Shown: positions 1-6,707 of the stretch, piece after piece | Position numbering within the stretch: the stretch's first letter is position 1 | How the letters are laid out: each line of letters starts with the position of its first letter | NCBI GenBank assembly: GCA_031539425.1 | Contig: JAVKLI010000074.1 | Span: 1-26,712, forward strand | Length of the DNA: 26,712 bases | Origin: UBA4416 sp031539425 | Lineage (GTDB): Bacteria; Bacteroidota; Bacteroidia; B-17B0; Aurantibacillaceae | Direction: 5' to 3' | Notes under the pieces: generated by a model | The model's database searches: none | Seen by the model: the letters and a program-made list of their open reading frames with translations, nothing else | What the model was told of the DNA's origin: nothing | Position numbers and translations under genes: made by a program

Positions 1-2
1 GC

Positions 3-134
3 ATGAATGGCTTATTCATAAAATCAATAGGGATAGTAAGAGCCACTGGAATAATAGGACTTATCAACCTAACTTACAACTTATTTAGGTACGAACAAAC
101 CATAAGATTAGATATTAAATACACTGATAGATAG
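3..134 (+). CDS. Transposase, C-terminal fragment cut by the window edge
   Basis: The first frame reads 43 codons and ends in TAG at 132-134; the gene starts outside the window, so the ATG at 3 need not be its start. The visible residues include IGLINLTYNLFRYEQ, which resembles the C-terminal end of IS4/IS5-type DDE transposases, where a final helix of the form GLxNLxYNxxR is common. The catalytic DDE residues would lie upstream, out of view. The tail is followed by a short GATA tandem repeat (126-140) and by terminal-repeat-like sequence. Family assignment rests on this tail alone and is tentative; that it is a transposase end is more likely than not. Confidence 0.6.
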   Translation: MNGLFIKSIGIVRATGIIGLINLTYNLFRYEQTIRLDIKYTDR

Positions 135-147
135 ATAGATTATGATG

Positions 148-174
148 TTGTAAAGGAAAAATATTGTACTTTTG
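148..174 (+). promoter_or_regulatory. Possible outward-facing promoter at the IS end
   Basis: TACTTTTG at 167-174 matches the Bacteroidota -7 consensus TAnnTTTG exactly, and a TTG sits at 148-150, 16 bp upstream (the usual spacing is nearer 19). It points towards the SRPBCC gene at 274. Transcripts starting near 180 would have to pass the hairpins at 188-247. In such AT-rich DNA a chance match is quite possible. Confidence 0.3.
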
Positions 175-187
175 AGGGTACAGATTA

Positions 188-247
188 TAAAAATCGTTTT
201 AATGGGTTCTACGATTTTTATTCAAACCTCTAAAAACTAATTTTTAG
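188..247 (+). repeat. Two adjacent perfect hairpins in the IS end
   Basis: TAAAAATCGT (188-197) pairs perfectly with ACGATTTTTA (211-220) across a 13-nt loop, and CTAAAAA (230-236) pairs with TTTTTAG (241-247) across a 4-nt loop. They lie between the transposase stop and the element's outer end. They may stop read-through between transposase and host DNA, or simply be part of the IS end structure. Both stems are AT-rich, and the first is not a standard GC-rich intrinsic terminator. Confidence 0.45.
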
Positions 248-273
248 AACCCACCTTTAATAACAATTTAATT

Positions 274-1125
274 ATGGCCAATAAATTAATAGAATTTAAA
301 ATTGATATTAATGCCTCAGCTGCAGAAGTATGGTACGCTTTGTGGAATGATATACATTATAGAAGTTGGACTAAAATATTTAAAGAAGGATCTTACTATG
401 TTGGCGATTTTAGTTTAGGAAACAAAATTCAATTTTTAAGCCCTGATGGAGGTGGCATATTTGGAATAATTGATACATATAAAGAAAATGAATCAATCAC
501 ATTTAAATACACTGGTTTAATTAGAAACTTTAAAGAAGTATCTGAAGGCCCAGAAACAGAAGAATGGCAAGATATGTATGAAACTTACAAAATAATTGTA
601 AATAAAACCAACGTAACTTTATCAACTAATTTAGAAGCGCCAAACGATGCGTTTGAAAAGTATTTAAATGACCATTACCCTAAAGCATTTGAAGTTATAA
701 AACAAATTGCAGAAAATTTGACAGTTACCATAAGTGCTACAATTAATAAACCTTTAGAAGTGGTATGGAATTGCTTCACTAATCCTGAAGCTATTATGAA
801 GTGGAACCAAGCATCTCTAGATTGGCATTGCCCAAAAGCACAAAATGATTTAAAAGTAGGGGGTAAATTTTTATATACCATGGCGGCTAAAGATGGCTCT
901 TTTGGTTTTGATTTTATTGGTACATATACTGAAATTGAAACAGATAAACGCATTACTTATATAATGGAAGATAATAGAACGTGTTGCATTCAATTTCACT
1001 TTAACAATAATACTACTAAAGTTACCAGTACCTTTGATATTGAACATGAAAATTTTCCAGTTGTTCAAGAGCAAGGATGGCAAGCAATTTTAAACAGTTT
1101 TAAAAAATATACAGAAAACAAATAA
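274..1125 (+). CDS. Tandem SRPBCC (AHSA1-like) domain protein
   Basis: The protein has 283 residues. It consists of two SRPBCC/START-fold domains of the AHSA1-like type, about residues 5-147 and 149-283. Each begins with a beta strand followed by the (A)AEVWYALWN or PLEVVWNCFTN helix, which is the family's entry signature, and each ends in a C-terminal helix; the second has the usual GWQAILNSFKKY tail. Single-domain members bind small hydrophobic ligands in a deep cavity or act as Hsp90 co-chaperone-like proteins; the ligand here is unknown. There is no signal peptide, so it should be cytoplasmic. The start ATG lies just outside the IS end, so the gene may have lost its native promoter to the insertion. 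It is 25 bp upstream of gcvH. The two halves are clearly diverged, so the duplication is old. Confidence 0.8.
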   Translation: MANKLIEFKIDINASAAEVWYALWNDIHYRSWTKIFKEGSYYVGDFSLGNKIQFLSPDGGGIFGIIDTYKENESITFKYTGLIRNFKEVSEGPETEEWQDMYETYKIIVNKTNVTLSTNLEAPNDAFEKYLNDHYPKAFEVIKQIAENLTVTISATINKPLEVVWNCFTNPEAIMKWNQASLDWHCPKAQNDLKVGGKFLYTMAAKDGSFGFDFIGTYTEIETDKRITYIMEDNRTCCIQFHFNNNTTKVTSTFDIEHENFPVVQEQGWQAILNSFKKYTENK

Positions 1126-1150
1126 TCAACTCACATAAAAAAAACAAACT

Positions 1151-1531
1151 ATGAATTTTCCTACCGAACTAAAATACACAAAAGAACACGAATGGATAAG
1201 GATTGATGGTAATCAAGCCACAATAGGAATTACCGACTTTGCACAAAAAGAACTCGGAGATATCGTTTATTTAGATATCAACTCGCTCAATTCGGAAGTA
1301 AAAATGAATGATATTTTTGGAACTATTGAAGCGGTAAAAACTGTATCAGATTTATTTATGCCAGTTTCTGGTAAAGTGTTAGAAGTAAATCCTAAATTAG
1401 ATTCTAACCCAGAATTAATCAATAACGATTCATACAACGATGGATGGCTCATAAAAATCTCAACTTCTAATGAAGCTGAATTTTCAAACTTACTCTCTTG
1501 CGATGAATACAAAGCACTAATTGGGGCCTAA
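1151..1531 (+). CDS. gcvH: Glycine cleavage system H protein
   Basis: The protein has 126 residues, the usual length. It is the lipoylated shuttle protein that carries the aminomethyl group from glycine between the P, T and L proteins of the glycine cleavage complex. The lipoyl-domain signature GTIEAVKTVSDLF places the lipoyl-lysine at residue 63, and the N-terminal HEW and the DGWLIKI segment near residue 96 are conserved in the family. gcvT and gcvP are not in the window; a dihydrolipoyl dehydrogenase gene (L-protein function) is present at 22405. The VanZ-like gene overlaps its 3' end by 11 bp, an arrangement I recall from other Bacteroidota. Confidence 0.96.
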   Translation: MNFPTELKYTKEHEWIRIDGNQATIGITDFAQKELGDIVYLDINSLNSEVKMNDIFGTIEAVKTVSDLFMPVSGKVLEVNPKLDSNPELINNDSYNDGWLIKISTSNEAEFSNLLSCDEYKALIGA

Positions 1532-1940
1532 ATATTTGAACTTACAATTTATTTCTTTTGTAGCTAAACATCCTCTACTTGCAGCCAATGCATGGGTTTT
1601 TGTTATTATATTACTATGTAGTTTTCCTGGAAATTTAATACCTAGTTTTACATGGTTAGATTTATTAAGCATAGATAAATTGGTACATGCTTTTATATTT
1701 TTTGTATTTGTTATATTATGGTTAGAAGTTTTATTTTATTATAACCAATTTAAAACTGTTTACACTTTTATAATATTAATATTAGGCATCATATTTGGTG
1801 GAATATTAGAAGCAATGCAATACAAAATATTTAAACAAAGAAGTTCCGATTGGGCTGATTTTATTGCTAACTCAATAGGTTGTATTGTTGCTTCTTTGAT
1901 TTATAAAAATAATCTGACACCTGTTTCAAATGCCAAGTAA
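1521..1940 (+). CDS. VanZ-like integral membrane protein
   Basis: The protein has about 139 residues, with four hydrophobic segments (roughly 17-37, 51-72, 79-97 and 112-130). It carries the VanZ-family signatures: IDKLVHAFIFF in the second helix, GGILEAMQ in the third, and RSSDWADFIANSIG before the fourth. VanZ was named for low-level teicoplanin resistance, but chromosomal homologues in Bacteroidota have no proven role, so no resistance phenotype should be inferred. No ATG is available at the front. The reading frame opens with TTG at 1521, inside gcvH, and a second TTG lies at 1536; I cannot decide between them. The 3' end overlaps trmB by 11 bp, suggesting translational coupling of gcvH, this gene and trmB. 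Confidence 0.8.
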   Translation: MGPKYLNLQFISFVAKHPLLAANAWVFVIILLCSFPGNLIPSFTWLDLLSIDKLVHAFIFFVFVILWLEVLFYYNQFKTVYTFIILILGIIFGGILEAMQYKIFKQRSSDWADFIANSIGCIVASLIYKNNLTPVSNAK

Positions 1941-2625
1941 AAAGCAAAAATTTGATGATATAAATACGTTTGAAAATTGTTTTCAATATACTTGTTTTAA
2001 TGCTCAAAACAGTTTTGCATTAAAAGGGAAATGGAAGCAAAACTATTTTAAAAATAATAATCCTATAGTAATTGAACTTGGTTGCGGGCAAGGAGAATAC
2101 ACAATAGGATTAGCACAACAATATAAGAATATCAATTATATTGGAGTTGACATGAAGGGTAATAGGCTTTGGACAGGTGCTAATCAAGCTATACAGCGTA
2201 ATTTAACCAATGTAGCTTTTATACGAACCACGATAGATTGTATAACCCATTGTTTTGACGAAAATGAAGTATCAGAAATTTGGATTACATTTCCAGACCC
2301 TAATGTTGAAAAACCTCGAACACGCAAAAGATTAACCAATCCTATATTTTTAAATAAATATCAATGCATTTTAATTCCAAATGGACTTATACATTTAAAA
2401 ACAGATAATCTTTCATTTTATAATTATACCCTTGAGGTTTTGAAGGAATTAGAATGCAAAATTCATTCTAACACAAACGATTTATATCAACATAATCCAA
2501 CAAACAAAGAAGAATTAACCAGCATAAAAACCTATTATGAAACCTTATTTTTTAAGCAAGGATTTACAATAAAATATGTGTGTTTTGAATTGAACAAGAA
2601 TAAAAAACAACAATTAAATTGTTAA
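1930..2625 (+). CDS. trmB: tRNA (guanine46-N7)-methyltransferase
   Basis: The protein has 231 residues and is a Rossmann-fold methyltransferase that makes m7G46 in the variable loop of tRNAs using SAM. The SAM-binding motif I reads VIELGCGQGEY (about residues 48-58), followed by the acidic strand end YIGVDMKGNRLW. The TrmB hallmark FPDPNVEKPRTRKRL lies near residues 121-135; it is a variant of the proteobacterial FPDPWxKKRHxKRR form, and Bacteroidota proteins often differ here. HLKTDN near residue 156 is also typical. The ATG at 1930 lies inside the VanZ-like gene. The 3' flank to 2743 carries a promoter candidate for the next gene. Confidence 0.93.
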   Translation: MPSKKQKFDDINTFENCFQYTCFNAQNSFALKGKWKQNYFKNNNPIVIELGCGQGEYTIGLAQQYKNINYIGVDMKGNRLWTGANQAIQRNLTNVAFIRTTIDCITHCFDENEVSEIWITFPDPNVEKPRTRKRLTNPIFLNKYQCILIPNGLIHLKTDNLSFYNYTLEVLKELECKIHSNTNDLYQHNPTNKEELTSIKTYYETLFFKQGFTIKYVCFELNKNKKQQLNC

Positions 2626-2663
2626 AAAAATATGTTTTATAGCCTTTAATAAGTAAAAGCAAT

Positions 2664-2671
2664 TATGTTTG
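2664..2671 (+). promoter_or_regulatory. Candidate promoter -7 box before the small gene
   Basis: TATGTTTG matches the Bacteroidota -7 consensus TAnnTTTG exactly and lies in the short gap after trmB. No TTG is found at the expected distance upstream, so only half of the promoter is supported. Initiation would fall near 2677, giving a leader of about 65 nt to the ATG at 2744. Confidence 0.4.
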
Positions 2672-2743
2672 TGCCCCTAAAAAACTAATATGAGAATTAT
2701 ACACAGCATCCCGCATAAATCAATTTTAATAAACATATTTATT

Positions 2744-2929
2744 ATGAATGACAAGTATGTTTTAAAATTTGAAGCGGGATTAATGGAACAGATATTTAAA
2801 TTTGATGTGAAGCAATATCCTTCACTTGAAATGTTTGTTAAAGCAATAGATGAACCGTTTATAAATAAAGTTCGAGAACGATTTAATGATATGTATTTGC
2901 AACTTAGCGCCGCAATGACATCAAACTAA
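2744..2929 (+). CDS. Small hypothetical protein, 61 aa
   Basis: From the ATG at 2744 the product has 61 residues, begins MNDKYVLKFEAGLMEQ and has no signal peptide or membrane segment. The frame is also open back to an ATG at 2690, but the extra 18 residues look like translated leader (MRIIHSIPHKS...) and the protein-like composition starts at 2744. It could be a real small cytosolic protein: the frame is evenly amphipathic and ends 14 bp before the TerB/J-domain gene. I recognise no family. Confidence 0.5.
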   Translation: MNDKYVLKFEAGLMEQIFKFDVKQYPSLEMFVKAIDEPFINKVRERFNDMYLQLSAAMTSN

Positions 2930-2943
2930 CAAAAAAGAATTTT

Positions 2944-3702
2944 ATGTTTAAATACATTTTTGCTGTTTTACTATTTTTTTTACTAAAGCGTAGTATTTTG
3001 GGTGCTATTGTTGGATTTTTTATAGGGTCTTATATTGATAATTTAACAGCTAACGATTCTGATAAAAAATCAAGTAATACCTCTAACCCACTTTTTGATT
3101 TTTACACCCAACGTTCATCTACAGGAGATTTTGCAACGATGCTCATGGCCTTATCTGCTGCTGTTATGAGAGCCGATGATAGGCATTTGAAATCTGAACT
3201 TGAATTTGTAAAATCGTTTTATATCAAACAATTTGGCCCTCAGTTTTTAGGCCACCATTTACAAACACTTAAACATTTTATAGAAAGTGGTAATATTCCT
3301 TTAGAAGAAATTTGTTATGACATAAATCATAAAACGACTATTGATATTCGTATTCAGTTGATGCATTATTTATTTGGAATAGCTAATGCTGATGGCCAGG
3401 TGGCTGAATCGGAGTTACACGTTTTAAAACAAATTTCAATTTTATTAAATATTCAAAATACTGATTTCGATACTTTAAAAAATATGTTTTATAGATCTGT
3501 TGATTCCGACTATGTTATTCTTGGCATCACACCTGCTGCAACTGAAACAGACATTAAAAAAGCATACAGACAGATGGCTATTCGCTACCATCCAGATAAA
3601 GTGGCGCAAATGGGCGAATCATATCAGCATGGGGCTAAGGAAAAATTTCAAAAAATTCAAGAAGCTTACGAAAATATTAAAAAACAAAGAGGTATCAATT
3701 AA
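2944..3702 (+). CDS. Membrane-anchored TerB/J-domain protein (DjlA-like co-chaperone)
   Basis: The protein has 252 residues. An N-terminal hydrophobic segment (about 2-30) contains glycine-spaced residues (GAIVGFFIGSY) like the glycine-rich anchor of DjlA. A TerB-like helical domain follows (about 60-175), with the ADGQVAESEL turn typical of TerB acidic loops. A C-terminal J domain spans about 187-252, with the HPD motif in RYHPDK that stimulates DnaK ATPase. This order matches DjlA: a membrane tether, a TerB regulatory domain and a J domain facing the cytoplasm. The client is unknown. The J domain is complete and sits at the very C-terminus. The metallophosphoesterase gene follows after 17 bp. 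Confidence 0.85.
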   Translation: MFKYIFAVLLFFLLKRSILGAIVGFFIGSYIDNLTANDSDKKSSNTSNPLFDFYTQRSSTGDFATMLMALSAAVMRADDRHLKSELEFVKSFYIKQFGPQFLGHHLQTLKHFIESGNIPLEEICYDINHKTTIDIRIQLMHYLFGIANADGQVAESELHVLKQISILLNIQNTDFDTLKNMFYRSVDSDYVILGITPAATETDIKKAYRQMAIRYHPDKVAQMGESYQHGAKEKFQKIQEAYENIKKQRGIN

Positions 3703-3719
3703 TCTGAAATATTGATTAA

Positions 3720-4214
3720 ATGAAAAAAATACTACTCATTTCGGATACCCACAGCTTTTTAGATGAAAACCTAATTAAGCATATATTAGAATCTGACGAA
3801 GTGTGGCACGCAGGAGATGTTGGGGCTGAAAGCGTTTTAGATGAAATTATAAAGCTTAAACCCTTACACGCTGTATATGGCAATATTGATAATCAAAGTA
3901 TTAGACAGCGTTTAAAGCCTGATTTAATTTTTACTTGTGAGCAAGTAAAAATATGTATTACTCATGATTGTGGCCATCCAAACCAATACAACCTTCATAC
4001 CCAACAGCTTTTAAAAACAGAAAAACCAAAAATATTTATTTGCGGGCATTCACATATTTTAAAAGTGTTTTATAATAATCCATACGAAGTACTACACTTA
4101 AACCCTGGAGCTTGTGGCAATTATGGCATACATAAAATTAAAACAGCCTTACGTTTTGAAATTGAAAGGGAGACTATTAAAAACCTTGCTATTATTGAAT
4201 TTGGTAAAAATTAA
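3720..4214 (+). CDS. YfcE/MJ0936-family metallophosphoesterase
   Basis: The protein has 164 residues, the typical length for this compact subfamily of calcineurin-like phosphoesterases. The metal-binding motifs are all present in order: ISDTHSF at the N-terminus, HAGDVG, VYGNID, THDCGHP and CGHSH near residue 105. Family members hydrolyse phosphodiester substrates with two metal ions, often Mn. The physiological substrate is not deducible. The third block reads THDCGHP rather than the common THGxxxG. It converges with recJ across 29 bp that contain no convincing terminator. Confidence 0.87.
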   Translation: MKKILLISDTHSFLDENLIKHILESDEVWHAGDVGAESVLDEIIKLKPLHAVYGNIDNQSIRQRLKPDLIFTCEQVKICITHDCGHPNQYNLHTQQLLKTEKPKIFICGHSHILKVFYNNPYEVLHLNPGACGNYGIHKIKTALRFEIERETIKNLAIIEFGKN

Positions 4215-4243
4215 AAAAAGGTTTTTAAGTTTAAGATATATTT

Positions 4244-5950
4244 TTAATGAGCTAAATGTGCTTTTATATCAACTAAATTAAGCTGTATGTAAGTGTGATT
4301 ATTATAGTATTGTTCTTCTATTTTATATGCAATATCAAAAAATGCTTCTTGCTCAATTAATTTAAAACTTGAGGCTAATGAAAATCCTATAGCTAAAAAA
4401 GTAATATGCTCGGTACTACATTGACAAATCGTTAGTTTAATATGTTTATCTTGAATGTAATTTACTTCGTTTAAAAACTTTACTTTTTTAGATACAAATA
4501 TTGGTGACATGTTTTGTGGGCCAAATGGAGCAAATTGCTGAAGCGTATTAATTAATTTTGAGTTAATGTCGTTAAAAGAAATTTCTAAATCAATATCCAC
4601 TTTTAACCTTAGTTGGTCTTCAGAAATAGTTTTGAAAACTTCTTGTTCAAAATCAGTTTTAAAATTTAAAAAATCAGACTCAACCAAACTTAATCCAGCA
4701 GCATACATGTGCCCGCCATACTGAGTAAGCCACTGGCTGCAATTATCAATAGCTTCATACACATTATAATCTTTTACGCTTCGAGCCGAGCCTGTTATAA
4801 TATTATTTGATAAGGTTAAAATGATAGTTGGTTTATAATATTTTTCTACAATACGAGAGGCTACAATTCCTACTACACCCTTATGCCAAGATGGGTTATA
4901 TAACACTATTGCTTTTTTGTTGGTAATTTCAGAATCGTTTTCAATCATTTCAATAGCTTCTTGAGTAATTGTTAAATCAATATCTCTTCGTTCTATATTT
5001 ATTACATTTAAAGCGTCAGAAAACTCTTTAGAGTTTGTGGTTTCACTAAGTAGTAATTCTACCGCTTTATTACCTTGATATATCCTGCCGGCGGCATTAA
5101 TACGAGGTGCTACAGTAAATACTAAGGTGTGTATATCAATTTTTTTTTGTTTTTGATTTGATAATATGGCTTTTAAGCCAGACCTAGGGTTAGTATTTAA
5201 TTGTATTAACCCAAAGTAAGCCAATACTCTATTTTCGTTAACTATAGGAACTATATCTGCAGCAATACTTGTGGCTACTAAATCTAAATAGTTATAAACT
5301 ACTTCGTTTTGTATGTTTAAATACAGGGCTATTGCTTGGATTAATTTAAAACCTATACCACAACCACTCAATTCTTTAAACGGGTAACTGCAGTTTGTTT
5401 GCTTTGGATTTAAAATGGCATAGGCGTTAGGAACTGTTTCGCTAGGTAAATGATGATCGCATATGATATAATCAATATGTTTATTTTTGGCATATAAAAT
5501 TTTATCTACCGATCTAATGCCACAATCTAATGCAATAATTAAGGTAAAGTTATTTTCATAAGCAAAATCAATACTTTGGGTTGAAATGCCATAACCTTCA
5601 ATATGCCTGTCTGGTATATAATAATTAATATGATGAGTATAATTTTTTAAAAAATCAAATACTAATGCTACAGCGGTTGTTCCATCTACATCATAATCTC
5701 CAAATACTAATACTTTTTCATTGGCATCAATGGCTTGTTTAATTCGTGTTACCGCCTTATCCATATCTTTCATTAAAAATGGATGATGCAGCATGTTTAG
5801 TGAAGGTCTAAAAAAATCTTTTGCTAAATTATAGGTGTTTATACGTCTTAATACCAATAAGCTGGCAATAATTTTAGAGGTATTTAATTCTTGTTGAAGT
5901 TGCGCAACTTCAGTATGGTTTATTGAATGATATAACCATTTTTTTTCCAT
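4244..5950 (-). CDS. recJ: Single-stranded-DNA-specific 5'-3' exonuclease RecJ
   Basis: The protein has 568 residues, matching the usual bacterial RecJ length. It degrades single-stranded DNA 5' to 3' in RecF-pathway recombination and in mismatch and base-excision repair. The DHH phosphoesterase motifs are intact: GDYDVDGTTA with D85, D87 and D89, then ALDCGIRS, ICDHHLPS, and a glycine-rich GCGIGFKLIQA. The DHHA1 half carries INAAGRI and GGHMYAAGLSL, and an OB-fold C-terminal domain follows. It is the last gene of the minus-strand unit, 34 bp downstream of yebC. Confidence 0.95.
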   Translation of the reverse strand: MEKKWLYHSINHTEVAQLQQELNTSKIIASLLVLRRINTYNLAKDFFRPSLNMLHHPFLMKDMDKAVTRIKQAIDANEKVLVFGDYDVDGTTAVALVFDFLKNYTHHINYYIPDRHIEGYGISTQSIDFAYENNFTLIIALDCGIRSVDKILYAKNKHIDYIICDHHLPSETVPNAYAILNPKQTNCSYPFKELSGCGIGFKLIQAIALYLNIQNEVVYNYLDLVATSIAADIVPIVNENRVLAYFGLIQLNTNPRSGLKAILSNQKQKKIDIHTLVFTVAPRINAAGRIYQGNKAVELLLSETTNSKEFSDALNVINIERRDIDLTITQEAIEMIENDSEITNKKAIVLYNPSWHKGVVGIVASRIVEKYYKPTIILTLSNNIITGSARSVKDYNVYEAIDNCSQWLTQYGGHMYAAGLSLVESDFLNFKTDFEQEVFKTISEDQLRLKVDIDLEISFNDINSKLINTLQQFAPFGPQNMSPIFVSKKVKFLNEVNYIQDKHIKLTICQCSTEHITFLAIGFSLASSFKLIEQEAFFDIAYKIEEQYYNNHTYIQLNLVDIKAHLAH

Positions 5951-5984
5951 ACCTATTTATAACACAATAAAGGATAGTTAAAAT

Positions 5985-6698
5985 TTAGGCAATATTATGG
6001 TAAACAGCCATTATATCATCATCATCTTCCATTTTATCTATCATTTTTTTAAATTCTATTGCTTCTTCTTCGTTTATTTCTTTTGTAGTTAATGGTATAA
6101 AAATTTTTGATGACTCTTTAACTGTTACTTTTAAAGCATCCAAGCCATTTTGCATTAGTCCAATATCAGTAAATGCTACTTGAACAATCCCTTCATAGGT
6201 TTCATGCTCCCATGTTACTTCTTCAGCGTTGTAATCAATGAGTTGCATTTCTAGTTCTTCTGTATTTTGACCATGTATATCAATTTTAAAAATTCCTTTA
6301 CGTTCAAAATTAAAACTAACCGACCCATTAGTTCCTAAGGCGCCGTTAGCTCTGTTAAAATACAGTCTTAAATTTGCTACAGTGCGGGTAGAGTTGTCAG
6401 TGGCACATTCTATTAGTACTGGTATTCCAAATGGACCGTAACCTTCATAGATAATTTCATCAAAATTTCCAGTATCTTTTTCAGACGCTCGTTTTATGGC
6501 TCCATCTACATTAACTTTAGGCATATTTACTGCTTTAGCATTTGCAATACAAATTCGTAGTTTTGGATTGGTATCTGGTGATGGGCCACCTTGTTTTATA
6601 GCCATGGCTATTTCTCTTCCAATTTTCGTAAACTGCTTTGCCATTTTGGCATAGCGTTTAAACATTGTAGCTTTTCGAGTTTCAAATATACGTCCCAT
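5985..6698 (-). CDS. yebC: YebC/TACO1-family protein
   Basis: The protein has 237 residues, the usual length. It begins with the conserved N-terminal domain (MGRIFETRKATMFKRYAK, then KIGREIAMAIKQGG and PKVNVDGAIKRAS) and continues with the IYEGYGPFGIP and VSFNFERKG blocks. The family was long annotated as transcriptional regulators (PmpR). Recent work on bacterial YebC and mitochondrial TACO1 places it on the ribosome, where it relieves stalling at proline-rich stretches, so a translation role is the better default. An acidic tract (MEDDDD) lies near the C-terminus. It is 9 bp downstream of the DUF349 gene and is probably co-transcribed with it and recJ. Confidence 0.93.
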   Translation of the reverse strand: MGRIFETRKATMFKRYAKMAKQFTKIGREIAMAIKQGGPSPDTNPKLRICIANAKAVNMPKVNVDGAIKRASEKDTGNFDEIIYEGYGPFGIPVLIECATDNSTRTVANLRLYFNRANGALGTNGSVSFNFERKGIFKIDIHGQNTEELEMQLIDYNAEEVTWEHETYEGIVQVAFTDIGLMQNGLDALKVTVKESSKIFIPLTTKEINEEEAIEFKKMIDKMEDDDDIMAVYHNIA

Positions 6699-6707
6699 AC
6701 TATTGAA

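Larger units (their letters stand above)
1..256 (+). mobile_element. 3' end of an insertion sequence (IS4/IS5-like)
   Basis: This stretch holds the transposase tail and about 120 bp of non-coding sequence ending in a set of inverted repeats. TGGGTTCT at 203-210 is the exact reverse complement of AGAACCCA at 246-253. The outer end, read inward on the minus strand from about 256, begins GGTGGGTTCTAAAAA, a plausible terminal inverted repeat. The left end of the element is outside the window, so the repeat cannot be confirmed and no target-site duplication can be read. The exact right boundary (about 253-260) is inferred. Confidence 0.5.

Noticed and set aside
126..140. GATA tandem repeat as a phase-variable tract
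   Set aside because: It spans the transposase stop codon and has fewer than four units, too short to infer slippage control.
1521..1940. Glycopeptide-resistance gene vanZ
   Set aside because: It belongs to the broad VanZ-like family, but no vanHAX-type genes are present and chromosomal homologues in this phylum have no shown resistance role.
3500..3715. Overlapping frame inside the J-domain region
   Set aside because: The J domain is in the other frame with its HPD motif; this one has no protein-like features.
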